Positions 1 to 8,447 of a stretch of 64,000 nt of DNA are shown here, in pieces. The DNA is taken from contig JAFSKF010000034.1 in assembly GCA_017449065.1 (NCBI GenBank), positions 1 through 64,000 on the forward strand, in the 5' to 3' direction. The notes below the pieces were generated by a model, which did no database searches, was not told the DNA's origin, and saw only the letters and a list, made by a program, of their open reading frames with translations. Source of the DNA: Bacteroidales bacterium (GTDB lineage: Bacteria; Bacteroidota; Bacteroidia; Bacteroidales; UBA3663). The translations under genes and the position numbers were made by a program. Within the stretch, counting starts at the first letter, position 1. Each line of letters starts with the position of its first letter.

Positions 1-1
1 T

Positions 2-100
2 GATGCCGGTGCTGATGCTTTTCTTGACATCCTATCCATTGTGGAGACTACCAAAAAACACAACCAGTCGCCTTATGCTGCCATTCATGCTTTGTTCTAA
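2..100 (+). CDS. C-terminal fragment of an unrecognised protein (5' end outside window)
   Basis: An open frame enters from the left edge and stops with TAA at 98-100, encoding about 32 residues ending SPYAAIHALF. The DNA before the window edge is not available, so function cannot be assigned. The short run FLDILSIVETTKKHNQSPY has a flavour of the C-terminal end of some transposases, but this is only an impression. The next 100 bases hold no convincing gene. Confidence 0.35.
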   Translation, partial: DAGADAFLDILSIVETTKKHNQSPYAAIHALF

Positions 101-200
101 GCGTGGATAGCGGCTATGGATGATTCGCTGAATAGTTACCTGTGAAAAACTATGTTTTTCTCGGTGAATGATTTACAATCGAAAGATAATGTTATAATTT

Positions 201-234
201 TTTGTGCACTTTTCCCGAAAAGTTAGTATCTTTG
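201..234 (+). promoter_or_regulatory. Bacteroidetes-type promoter without an intact downstream gene
   Basis: TTTG at 201-204 and TATCTTTG at 227-234 match the Bacteroidetes -33/-7 pattern, with a 22-base spacer. Transcription would start near 241. The only thing immediately downstream is the orphan tail fragment at 312-413, which suggests that the gene this promoter served was deleted. Confidence 0.5.
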
Positions 235-284
235 CATTCGGAAAATGTAATTTCCGACTTGAAACTTGCCGCTCAGGAACTTAA

Positions 285-413
285 ATCGGAAGACTGTCAG
301 CTGAAGACGGAATGAAAGAAAGTAAGATCTTCAATCTTCAGGGGCAGGAGGTAACGGCTCCTCAGCGCGGACGGATCTATGTCCGGAAGGAGCAGAGATT
401 TATTCAGAAGTAA
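285..413 (+). pseudogene. Orphan C-terminal secretion-tail fragment (type IX tail-like)
   Basis: After a stop at 282-284 the frame stays open to TAA at 411-413. It can start at ATG 312 and give a 33-residue peptide. The peptide reads KIFNLQGQEVTAPQRGRIYV then a basic end, the layout of the C-terminal sorting tail of Bacteroidetes secreted proteins: I/VYxLxGQ/R, a short loop, KGLYI, VNGKKVLVK. The tail of the large lyase at 6850-6984 has the same plan. With no signal peptide or catalytic part it is most simply the 3' remnant of a deleted secreted-enzyme gene. The rest of 101-536 holds a promoter at 201-234 and no other gene I can support. Confidence 0.5.
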
Positions 414-507
414 TCTCTTATTATCGGGATTATAGGAAGTTAGGGCGATTGGATAATCACTCTATCTTTTGTTTTTTATGTCTAAACAACGATTTTAGGG
501 AAGAAAA

Positions 508-539
508 TTTGGTGGATACGATTTATTTTTGTACTTTTG
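508..539 (+). promoter_or_regulatory. Promoter of the AraC-type membrane regulator
   Basis: TTTG at 508-511, a 20-base spacer, then TACTTTTG at 532-539. The -7 box covers the TTG at 537, so that upstream codon cannot be the start of the protein. The ATG at 558 is the plausible start. Confidence 0.7.
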
Positions 540-557
540 CATCGTAAAACTATTCCG

Positions 558-2426
558 ATGAAATACACAGCGTGCTTCATTCTCCTCCTGTCGGTCGTTC
601 TGCTGACGAATGCTCAGCCGAAAAGCACAGGTCTGCCTGCCTTGGGGAAAAGCGGGGAGGAGATAGCATGCAGTCTTCAGGATGCAGAAGGATATTGGTG
701 GTATGGCGGGAAGGGAACCGGATTGTGCCGGTTCGACGGCTATGAGACAGAGTCTTTCCGTAGCGACCGGCAGCATCCCTATCTGTTGCAGAGCAACGAT
801 GTCCTTTGCCTGACGGAGCAGAAGAATAAGGCAGAAATCTGGTTCGGCACCAAAGAGGGAGCCTACATCCTGAGTAAGAAAGACTATACGGTGCGGCCCA
901 TTACAGTCGGAAGTGAAACAGACGGGAACGAACTTGCCGACAAGCGCGTCGGTTTTATGCTGTCGGCAGCCGATGGAAGTGTCTGGTTAGCGTTTCGCAA
1001 CCAGTTGCTTCATTTTTCGGAGGCAGCCGAATTGCTGGAACGTTTCGAAACCACTTGGGAGGGCAAAAACCGGAGTATATCCAGCTTACGCTTCGATGCC
1101 GACAGTTCACTTTGGGCGCAACTTTGGAATGGTGGCGTCGTGTGCTTGAAATCGGTGGATGGCAAAAGGACAATCGTCAGCGGAACATGGAGCGACTTTC
1201 CGGAAGACGCGCCTAAAGGGAGATCGTCCGACGAAATCAAACAGATGCTCGACTCGGTGATGACCCAACTGGCTCCGCCCAACGATGCAACCGTACTTTC
1301 GTGGGCGCTAAGAAAAGCTCCGTCAGCGACGGGAGAGGACACATTCTATATCGGTACCTATCATTCGCTTTATTTTTACGACGGACAATATTTGCGTCCT
1401 TTGCAGAGAGAACTGGATAAAGTGCGCAGCTTAGCGTATTCCGAGAAACTTCAGACGCTCTATCTGCTAAGCAAGGCGCGTGGGGTGTGCCAATGGAAAG
1501 ACGATCAGCTGACCATTCTGTTGGACAGCCTTTCTTTCCGTCAGTTGCAATTGCAGGGCGATACGGCCTTGCTGCTGTCGCAGGGTGTGACGGGCACCAG
1601 TTTGCTCCATCTGACGACGTTGCAGCTAAGTCCGGATGAGACCGTTGCTGATGTCAAGCCCGTAGCTACCGCTTGTCTGTACGACGGAACACGTCAGCTG
1701 ATCGGTTTCGGCCAGCATTCGCTTACCTTGCCCCGGGGGACCGATCTGGTGGAAGTCTGTCTTTCGACCCTCACATTCCGGCAGGCATCGCAGGTGCAGT
1801 TCGCCTATCGGATGAGCGTCAATGGAGCATGGACCGTATTGCCTGAAGGAGATCATGTGGTGAAACTCTCCCGTTTGCCGAGCGGACAAAGCCAGCTGCA
1901 GGTGCGAGCCACCGATGCCTTTGGCCATTGGAGCGAACCGAACACGGTGATTACCTTGATGCGTCTGCCGAAGTGGTATGAGCAAGGCTGGCTTTGGACG
2001 CTTCTTGCTTTGATGATGCTGGCAGCTGCCGCCTTCTTCGTCGTGAAGAGAAAGACCTCAAAAGAGGAAGCGTCGCAAGCCCTTTCGGAAGAGACCGCTC
2101 CGCAACTTTCCGTAGCCGATCAGACGTTTGTCGATAAGGCAACGGCTGCCGTTTCAGAGCATATTATGGATTCCGAATACTCGGTGGATGCGTTGGCGAA
2201 CGATCTCTGTATGAGTCGGGCGAACCTGCACCGGAAGATGCGAGCCATCACCGGACAGACACCGACCGATTTTATTCGCAACCAACGACTGGAACGTGCT
2301 GCGCTGTTGCTCAAAACCACATCGTACAATATGAACGAAATCGCCTATATGGTCGGTTTTTCATACGCCAGCTACTTCTCGAAATGTTTCAAAGAGAAGT
2401 ATGGAGTATTGCCCAAAGACTACTGA
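558..2426 (+). CDS. Membrane-tethered AraC regulator with periplasmic sensor, no kinase
   Basis: This 622-residue protein probably senses a glycan fragment in the periplasm and activates transcription of the neighbouring pectin genes. It has a signal peptide (MKYTACFILLLSVVLL), then repeats typical of two-component-regulator propellers (LQDAEGYWWYGGKGTGLCRFDGYE; IWFGTKEGAYIL) over roughly residues 30-380. A Y_Y_Y-like beta-sandwich follows (about 390-465). There is one membrane segment (about 478-497, WLWTLLALMMLAAAAFF) and a C-terminal AraC helix-turn-helix (about 523-622, LANDLCMSRANLHRKMRAIT and AYMVGFSYASYFSKCF). Hybrid two-component systems carry a histidine kinase and receiver between membrane segment and HTH; here both are absent and the sensor is joined directly to the DNA-binding domain. 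The gene lies just upstream of the large lyase, whose expression it likely controls (inference). Confidence 0.82.
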   Translation: MKYTACFILLLSVVLLTNAQPKSTGLPALGKSGEEIACSLQDAEGYWWYGGKGTGLCRFDGYETESFRSDRQHPYLLQSNDVLCLTEQKNKAEIWFGTKEGAYILSKKDYTVRPITVGSETDGNELADKRVGFMLSAADGSVWLAFRNQLLHFSEAAELLERFETTWEGKNRSISSLRFDADSSLWAQLWNGGVVCLKSVDGKRTIVSGTWSDFPEDAPKGRSSDEIKQMLDSVMTQLAPPNDATVLSWALRKAPSATGEDTFYIGTYHSLYFYDGQYLRPLQRELDKVRSLAYSEKLQTLYLLSKARGVCQWKDDQLTILLDSLSFRQLQLQGDTALLLSQGVTGTSLLHLTTLQLSPDETVADVKPVATACLYDGTRQLIGFGQHSLTLPRGTDLVEVCLSTLTFRQASQVQFAYRMSVNGAWTVLPEGDHVVKLSRLPSGQSQLQVRATDAFGHWSEPNTVITLMRLPKWYEQGWLWTLLALMMLAAAAFFVVKRKTSKEEASQALSEETAPQLSVADQTFVDKATAAVSEHIMDSEYSVDALANDLCMSRANLHRKMRAITGQTPTDFIRNQRLERAALLLKTTSYNMNEIAYMVGFSYASYFSKCFKEKYGVLPKDY

Positions 2427-2494
2427 AACGCATATTTGCAACGATTTTTTTATTATCTGCGACGAGATTTTTAGTACATCTGAAAAAAGATGCT

Positions 2495-2502
2495 TACCTT
2501 TG
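2495..2502 (+). promoter_or_regulatory. -7 box of the rhamnogalacturonan lyase gene
   Basis: TACCTTTG lies 31 bases before the chosen ATG at 2533. No perfect TTTG is seen 20 bases upstream; the best is a T-rich stretch at about 2468-2474, as expected for an activator-dependent promoter. Its position argues against a start as far upstream as 2401. Confidence 0.6.
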
Positions 2503-2532
2503 CACCCGAAAAATCAAACCAAAACTTATTAC

Positions 2533-5500
2533 ATGAAGTTATCCAGAATTTTTGTAGTGGCCGGCATGCTGATGATGTTGCCACAGTTAATGACCGGACA
2601 ACGCCTGCAACAACAGTTGGGGCGTGGCGTGGTAGCAGTGAAACGAAGTGGAACCAGTCGTACGGGAGACGGCGGCAGCGGTGCCTTGATCAGTTGGCGA
2701 AAACTGGCTCAAGAGCCGGAAGGAACCACCTACAATGTGTATCGCCGTGCAGCAGGTAGCGAAACTTACACAAAACTGAATTCTACCCCGCTGACGAAAA
2801 CCAATTTCACGCCGACATCGTTGGTCGCTAACTCGGAATACGCAGTCAGCGCCATTATCAATGGGGTGGAGGGCGAAATCAGCCATCCTTTCCTCTACAA
2901 GACCCGTAATTGGGACAATGTCTGGTTCGATTTCGATTTTGACAATACGGTCATCAAACGCGACGATTATCGTACGAAGTTCGTCTGGCCGATGGACCTG
3001 AACGGTAACGGCGAGTACGATGCCGTTTTGGTGGATCGTCTGTTTGCCGGTGCTGCCGACAACGACGATGCTGAAAACCAGCAGGACAATACTTCAACCA
3101 CCAGCCATAAGATTCAGGCCTATAAACTGGACGGCACATTGCTTTGGACGGTAGATATGGGCCCGAATGTGAACATCTGTGCCGGACAGAACGATATGGT
3201 GGTGGCTTACGACATCAACTGCGACGGTCGCTGTGAGGTGATGATTCGTGCAAGCGACGGCACCCGTTTCTGGGATAAGGCCAACGAGACCTGGGGTAAA
3301 TATGCGATGGGAAGCACGGTGGCCGATGTGGATGGCGACGGCATCGTCGATTATCGTACGCAGACGAAGCGCAACCGTCCTTTCTATGTGTCGGTCATCG
3401 ACGGAGCGACGGGTGAGGAACTGGCTTGCAGCGAATTGGACTACAGCAAGGTGACGGATGGAAGCGACCATTATACCCGCGACAATCGCAGCGACTATAT
3501 GAGTGATAACTATTCCGCGATGGACGGACATTTCTCAATCTGTTATCTGGATGGTTTGCATCCGTCTCTGGTGATGGAGTGTCTGGATCGCGACAACAAT
3601 AAGACACATCACAATTACGTGTTCTCATGGGATTATGACTGGACGGGCGGTAAGGCCTCCAACTGGCATCAGAGTGCGACTTGGAGCCGTAACGACAAAC
3701 GTCCTTGGCCGGCAGAGTTCCACCAGTTGCGTGTGGCCGATGTGGATGGTGACGGACGCGACGAAATGCTGCAGGGCGGCTACAATCTGAATCCGCTGAC
3801 GGGTTGGTTCCAGAGTCCGGGCATCGGACACGGCGACCGCTTTATAGTGAGCGACATCGATCCGGATCGTCCAGGTATGGAGGCCTATGCCATTCAGCAA
3901 AGTGCGCTGCTGGGTCAGCTGCTCTACGATCCTGCTACCGGCGAGCGTATCAAGGAATGGTATTTGCCCAGTGTGTTCGATGTGGGTCGTGGTGCCTGTA
4001 TGGATATCGATCCGAACCACAAAGGTTATGAGATTTACAGTTTCACCGACGATTATATCTACGACAGCAAGGGCGATCCGACCGGCGAAACGCGTACGCA
4101 ATGGGGTATGTCAACCTGCTTCGAAGGTTTGTGGTGGAACGGCGACCTGCTGCGTGAAGAACTCTCATCGCCAGGCGGTAGCGGCTGGGGCACCAATCTG
4201 ATGGTGACTACCGTGAGAGGCAAGTCGCGTCTCATCGAGTTCTCCCGTGAATCCAGTTGGGGCACGATGGGCGGTACTGGCACGCGTCCTGCATTTATGG
4301 GCGATATCACCGGCGACTGGCGTGAGGAAGTGATTCTTGCCAAGCAGAGTGCCGATCACAGTACGGGTCTGACGGGCTATAGCACAAACATTCCGACCAA
4401 TTACAGTATTTACTGCTTGCAGCAGGATCCGCACTATCGCGGCGACTGCACGACACGCGGTTACTACCAGCATCCGAACACCGCTTTCTATTTGGGCGCA
4501 GGTATGCCTTTGCCGCCTCTGCCTCCGTTGATGGAGACCGATTTGCGCTATGCTTCCGGTTCATGGAGTGCAGGCAGTACCGGTTTTACTTCTTACGATC
4601 AGACAAAGAATCAGGCCTTTGAAAATGGCCAAAGTGTTATTTTCGATATTTCCGGCGATAATTCTGCTGTTGTAGAAATCTCGGGAGAGGTGCAGCCGGG
4701 TGCTACTTATCTGATGAATCCGAAGGGAAAGGATTATGCTTTCAGCGGTAATCTTGGCGGCACGGGAAATGTCTTCAAGTCGCAGCTCGGCACAGTCACT
4801 TTCAACGGAAACTTCACCACAACGGGTACTACGATTATCAGCGAGGGAACATTGGCAATCAATGGTACAGTGGCTGGTCCGTTGGAACTTCGTGCCAAAG
4901 GTACATTGGCCGGAAATCCGGTGCTTAATAGCAGCGTGTCGTTCGAGGGTGGCCTGAACTATGAAGGTTGTCGACTTTCTCCGGGCACTTCCGATCTTCC
5001 TTTCGGTACTATCACCTCGAATACAGACATGACGCTATCGGGTGGCGTGTTTGTGGAACTGAACCTTCAAACGGCCAACGAAGTAAAGTGCGATTTGCTG
5101 AGGGTTAATGGCAACCTGACGCTGAAGAGTACGAATACGCTGACGATTGTCGCTTCGGAAAAAACTCCTGAGGCAGGAGAATATGTCGTAGCCGAATGCA
5201 CCGGAACGCTGACGGCCGATGCCAAGAACATCAAGGTGCGTGGTCTGGTAGGCCTCAACTATGTGGTGGAAGTGCGTGAAAAGCAGATTGTGCTGGTGGT
5301 TCGCGGTATGCGCGATGCTGCAGTAGATGTGCGTTGGACGGGTGCAGAAAACGGTAACTGGGATTATCAGACAGCCAACTTCTCGTTGAACGGGGATGCT
5401 GTGGCTTTCGTGACCGACGATGAGATCGTCTTCCCGGAAGAGGCAACACAGCGCACGGTGAACCTGACCGATAAGATGGTAACCAAAGGCGTACGCTTCA

Positions 5501-6984
5501 CGCACGAGAGCGGTACCTACACCTTCAATGGTGAAGGCGGTATCAGCGGTACGGGCAATCTGGTAATGGATGGTGCCGGTACATTGGTGCTCAATGCCAC
5601 CAAGAGCAATTACACGGGCAAGACCATTCTCAACAACGGAAAGGTGACTGTGAAGAATCTGGAAAACAAGGGTACGGAGAGTTGCTTCGGTGCAGGCTCG
5701 ACTATCGAAATCGGTAAGGCGGTGCTGACTATCAATCACACCAATGCCGCATCCGATCGTAGCGTGGTGCTGACCGATACGGCAGCGATCAATGTACCTG
5801 CCAACAGCACGACTACCTTCCAGTCGGCTGTGTCCGGAAAGGGCGTATTAGTGAAGCGCGGTGCCGGTCAGCTGAATCTGAACTATGGCGGAACCAATGG
5901 CTATGCCGCAACAATCCTTGAGGGTGGAACGCTTTCGCAAGGTGCCTGGAACGCTACTTTGGGTAAAGCCGGTTCTGCTATCGAGGTGACAGGCAATGCT
6001 ACGATCAGAGTCTTCAACAACAATTCGACCAGCGCAGTTCCTTCGCTTAGTAACGCCATCACGGTGGCAAAGGGCAAGACGCTTACCATCAGTGGCGGCC
6101 AGCGCTGCAAGGTGCAGGGTTCTCTGGCGGGCGAAGGCACGGTGAAGATCAGCTTCCCTTACGTGCGAGGTGATTTCTCTACCACGCTCACAAACTTTGA
6201 GGGTGTGCTGAATCCGACCAGCGGACAGTTCCGTATCACATCGAGCATGGATATGCAGAAGGGCACGCTGACGCTTGGAGCAGGTGTCTATGCAGTGGGT
6301 GTACAGAGCCAGAGCGGAACGGAAACCAGTTTGTCGCATAAGATTGGTGCCCTCAGTTCTACGGCAACCGATGCCCAGCTCGGCACCAGTACCTGGAATG
6401 TCGGTTATTTGGGAACCAATACCACTTTTGCCGGCATCATCGGACAGAATGCTACGCTTAACAAATATGGCGAAGGTACGCTCACACTTACGGGTACCAG
6501 TACGGGCCGTGTGGTTGTCAACGAGGGAGCTGTTGCCGGAACCGGTACGGTGGGTACGCTTACCGTAAAGGAAGGGGCTGCTCTTGTGGTAGTCGATCGT
6601 GCCGCTGGTCTGGAAGTGCTGAAAGTGAATGGTAAAATCACGCTCAACAGTCCTGTCTTCCGTATGCAGCGCATTGTGGGCGATTGGAAGGCAGATACCG
6701 ACTATCAGGTTTTCTCGAAAGCCGTCACACTGACCGGCACACCGACATTCGAACCTGCTGTTCCGCTCGAAGGCTATCAATGGGATTACAGCCGGTTGGC
6801 CTCCGAAGGTGTTATCCGAGTGGTTTATGATCCGACAGGCATTGATGAAATCGCAACGGATGCTCCGAATGCAAATTCCGTTTATGATCTGCTGGGTCGT
6901 CCGTTGAACGAAGATCCTTCCGGTACCGTTTCCACACGAAAGGGGCTGTACATCCGCAACGGAAAGACCATCTTAGTGAAATAA
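2533..6984 (+). CDS. Rhamnogalacturonan lyase (PL11-like) with beta-repeat passenger and type IX-like tail
   Basis: A secreted enzyme of 1483 residues, starting at MKLSRIFVV with a signal peptide ending near TGQ. Residues of about 20-670 match the family PL11 rhamnogalacturonan lyase plan. This part opens with RLQQQLGRGVVAV, has a fibronectin-like start, and carries many calcium-binding propeller loops such as DLNGNGEYDAVLVD, DINCDGRCEVMIRASDG, VADVDGDGIVDY and VADVDGDGRDEML. PL11 enzymes cleave the rhamnose-galacturonate backbone by beta-elimination and are usually about 600 residues. Here about 770 further residues follow. Most are repeats of the autotransporter/PATR kind (GTGNLVMDGAGTLVLNATKS, GVLVKRGAGQLNLNYGG, LNKYGEGTLTLTGTSTG), predicted to form a beta-helix. 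The last 45 residues (VYDLLGRPL ... KGLYIRNGKTILVK) resemble a type IX sorting tail. Such a tail would place the enzyme outside the cell or on its surface (inference). Confidence 0.85.
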   Translation: MKLSRIFVVAGMLMMLPQLMTGQRLQQQLGRGVVAVKRSGTSRTGDGGSGALISWRKLAQEPEGTTYNVYRRAAGSETYTKLNSTPLTKTNFTPTSLVANSEYAVSAIINGVEGEISHPFLYKTRNWDNVWFDFDFDNTVIKRDDYRTKFVWPMDLNGNGEYDAVLVDRLFAGAADNDDAENQQDNTSTTSHKIQAYKLDGTLLWTVDMGPNVNICAGQNDMVVAYDINCDGRCEVMIRASDGTRFWDKANETWGKYAMGSTVADVDGDGIVDYRTQTKRNRPFYVSVIDGATGEELACSELDYSKVTDGSDHYTRDNRSDYMSDNYSAMDGHFSICYLDGLHPSLVMECLDRDNNKTHHNYVFSWDYDWTGGKASNWHQSATWSRNDKRPWPAEFHQLRVADVDGDGRDEMLQGGYNLNPLTGWFQSPGIGHGDRFIVSDIDPDRPGMEAYAIQQSALLGQLLYDPATGERIKEWYLPSVFDVGRGACMDIDPNHKGYEIYSFTDDYIYDSKGDPTGETRTQWGMSTCFEGLWWNGDLLREELSSPGGSGWGTNLMVTTVRGKSRLIEFSRESSWGTMGGTGTRPAFMGDITGDWREEVILAKQSADHSTGLTGYSTNIPTNYSIYCLQQDPHYRGDCTTRGYYQHPNTAFYLGAGMPLPPLPPLMETDLRYASGSWSAGSTGFTSYDQTKNQAFENGQSVIFDISGDNSAVVEISGEVQPGATYLMNPKGKDYAFSGNLGGTGNVFKSQLGTVTFNGNFTTTGTTIISEGTLAINGTVAGPLELRAKGTLAGNPVLNSSVSFEGGLNYEGCRLSPGTSDLPFGTITSNTDMTLSGGVFVELNLQTANEVKCDLLRVNGNLTLKSTNTLTIVASEKTPEAGEYVVAECTGTLTADAKNIKVRGLVGLNYVVEVREKQIVLVVRGMRDAAVDVRWTGAENGNWDYQTANFSLNGDAVAFVTDDEIVFPEEATQRTVNLTDKMVTKGVRFTHESGTYTFNGEGGISGTGNLVMDGAGTLVLNATKSNYTGKTILNNGKVTVKNLENKGTESCFGAGSTIEIGKAVLTINHTNAASDRSVVLTDTAAINVPANSTTTFQSAVSGKGVLVKRGAGQLNLNYGGTNGYAATILEGGTLSQGAWNATLGKAGSAIEVTGNATIRVFNNNSTSAVPSLSNAITVAKGKTLTISGGQRCKVQGSLAGEGTVKISFPYVRGDFSTTLTNFEGVLNPTSGQFRITSSMDMQKGTLTLGAGVYAVGVQSQSGTETSLSHKIGALSSTATDAQLGTSTWNVGYLGTNTTFAGIIGQNATLNKYGEGTLTLTGTSTGRVVVNEGAVAGTGTVGTLTVKEGAALVVVDRAAGLEVLKVNGKITLNSPVFRMQRIVGDWKADTDYQVFSKAVTLTGTPTFEPAVPLEGYQWDYSRLASEGVIRVVYDPTGIDEIATDAPNANSVYDLLGRPLNEDPSGTVSTRKGLYIRNGKTILVK

Positions 6985-7004
6985 CGTCCATATACCTATT
7001 AAAT

Positions 7005-7042
7005 ATATATCCCACACCCGTTCTGTCGGATGTGGGATATAT
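7005..7042 (+). terminator. Hairpin after the lyase gene
   Basis: ATATATCCCACA at 7005-7016 pairs perfectly with TGTGGGATATAT at 7031-7042 around a 14-base loop. It lies about 20 bases after the lyase stop and is followed by a modest T/G-rich stretch. Confidence 0.55.
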
Positions 7043-7127
7043 GGTTGTGTTTAGGTGAGTGAAAACACCGCCTTGAATGGCAATTCGTGCAAAAACTTGG
7101 GTAAGTGCCACGTTTTTAAGGGGAAAA

Positions 7128-7159
7128 TTTGCGTATGTCGGCTAAAATCAGTATCTTTG
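7128..7159 (+). promoter_or_regulatory. Promoter of the aminotransferase gene
   Basis: TTTG at 7128-7131, 20 bases, then TATCTTTG at 7152-7159, a near-ideal Bacteroidetes housekeeping promoter. The ATG is 46 bases downstream at 7205. Confidence 0.7.
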
Positions 7160-7204
7160 CGCGCTAACATTATGCACGAAACCGTCTGAACAAAATTTTA
7201 TACA

Positions 7205-8428
7205 ATGCCAGATATTTCCGAACGCGGCAAACGGATGCCGCTCTCTCCAATCCGTAAACTGGTGCCTTTGGCCAATGCCGCCAAAGCCCGCGGCGTAAAG
7301 GTGTATCACCTCAACATCGGTCAGCCGGACCTGAACACGATGCCGGCCGGTATCGAGGCGCTGAAACACATCGACCGCAAGATTCTGGAATACTCACCTT
7401 CGGAGGGTATCCTGTCTTTGCGCCAGAAGCTGATGCACTACTACCATCGCTTCAAGATCAATGTGGATCTGGAGGATATTATTGTGACCACCGGAGGCTC
7501 GGAGGCTGTGTTGTTTGCCTTCATGTCGTGCCTGAATCCGGGCGACGAACTGATTGTGCCGGAACCTGCCTACGCCAACTACATGAGCTTTGCGATCGTG
7601 GCCGGCGCTGTCATCAAGTCGATTCCGACTTCCATCGACGAAGGCTTTGCCCTACCGCCTATGGAGGAGTTCGAGAAACTGATTACACCACGCACCAAAG
7701 GTATTCTGATCTGTAACCCGAACAACCCGACCGGCTATCTCTACACCCGCAAGGAAATGAACCAGCTGCGCGACATCGTGAAGAAGCACGATCTGTTCCT
7801 CTTCTCCGACGAAGTGTATCGCGAGTTTTGCTACACAGGTGCGCCCTATATTTCTGCCTGCCATCTGGAGGGCATCGAACAGAATGTGATTCTCATCGAT
7901 TCCGTCTCGAAGCGCTACTCCGAAACCGGTATCCGTGTGGGATCGATTGTGACCAAGAATGCTGCCGTCCGACAGAACATCATGAAATTCTGTCAGGCGC
8001 GCCTTTCGCCACCGTTACTCGGACAGATTGTGGCTGAAGCTTCCATCGATGCCGATCCGGAGTATATGCTCGACACCTACGACGAATACGTGGAACGCCG
8101 AAAATTCCTGATTGATGGGTTAAACCGCATTGAAGGCGTTTATTCGCCGATTCCGATGGGCGCTTTCTATACGATGGTGAAGTTGCCGGTGGATGATGCC
8201 GAGAAGTTCTGCGCCTGGTGTCTGAGCGACTTCGAATTCGAAGGCTGCACCGTGATGATGGCGCCGGGCAACGGTTTCTATGTTACGCCCGGTAAGGGCA
8301 AGAACGAGGTCCGCATGGCCTACTGTCTGAACAAAGAAGACCTGAAGCGTGCTCTGATTATTTTGGCCAAAGCGATCAAGGTTTATCAATCGACGGTCAT
8401 GAATCAGGATGAAGAGTCCGAAGCATAA
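7205..8428 (+). CDS. PLP-dependent class I/II aminotransferase (AspC-like)
   Basis: This 407-residue cytoplasmic enzyme transfers amino groups between amino acids and 2-oxo acids using pyridoxal phosphate. The fold-type I landmarks are in order: an N-terminal HLNIGQPDLNTM, YSPSEGILSLRQKL, the cofactor-phosphate loop TTGGSEAVLFAF, CNPNNPTGYLYTR, SDEVYREF, and the Schiff-base lysine in DSVSKRYSETGIRVG. Length fits aspartate/tyrosine aminotransferases, but the exact substrate cannot be read from sequence. It has its own promoter and is followed after 19 bases by the permease gene, with which it is probably co-transcribed. It is not obviously part of the pectin pathway. Confidence 0.88.
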   Translation: MPDISERGKRMPLSPIRKLVPLANAAKARGVKVYHLNIGQPDLNTMPAGIEALKHIDRKILEYSPSEGILSLRQKLMHYYHRFKINVDLEDIIVTTGGSEAVLFAFMSCLNPGDELIVPEPAYANYMSFAIVAGAVIKSIPTSIDEGFALPPMEEFEKLITPRTKGILICNPNNPTGYLYTRKEMNQLRDIVKKHDLFLFSDEVYREFCYTGAPYISACHLEGIEQNVILIDSVSKRYSETGIRVGSIVTKNAAVRQNIMKFCQARLSPPLLGQIVAEASIDADPEYMLDTYDEYVERRKFLIDGLNRIEGVYSPIPMGAFYTMVKLPVDDAEKFCAWCLSDFEFEGCTVMMAPGNGFYVTPGKGKNEVRMAYCLNKEDLKRALIILAKAIKVYQSTVMNQDEESEA

Positions 8429-8447
8429 ATTGTAAATACCGAATACA

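Noticed and set aside
2401..2532. Upstream extension of the PL11-like lyase frame to 2401
   Set aside because: It overlaps the end of the regulator gene, lies before the -7 box at 2495-2502, and the signal peptide begins only at ATG 2533.
5848..6780. A 310-codon minus-strand frame inside the lyase gene
   Set aside because: Antisense shadow of the repetitive part of the lyase, without promoter or family features.
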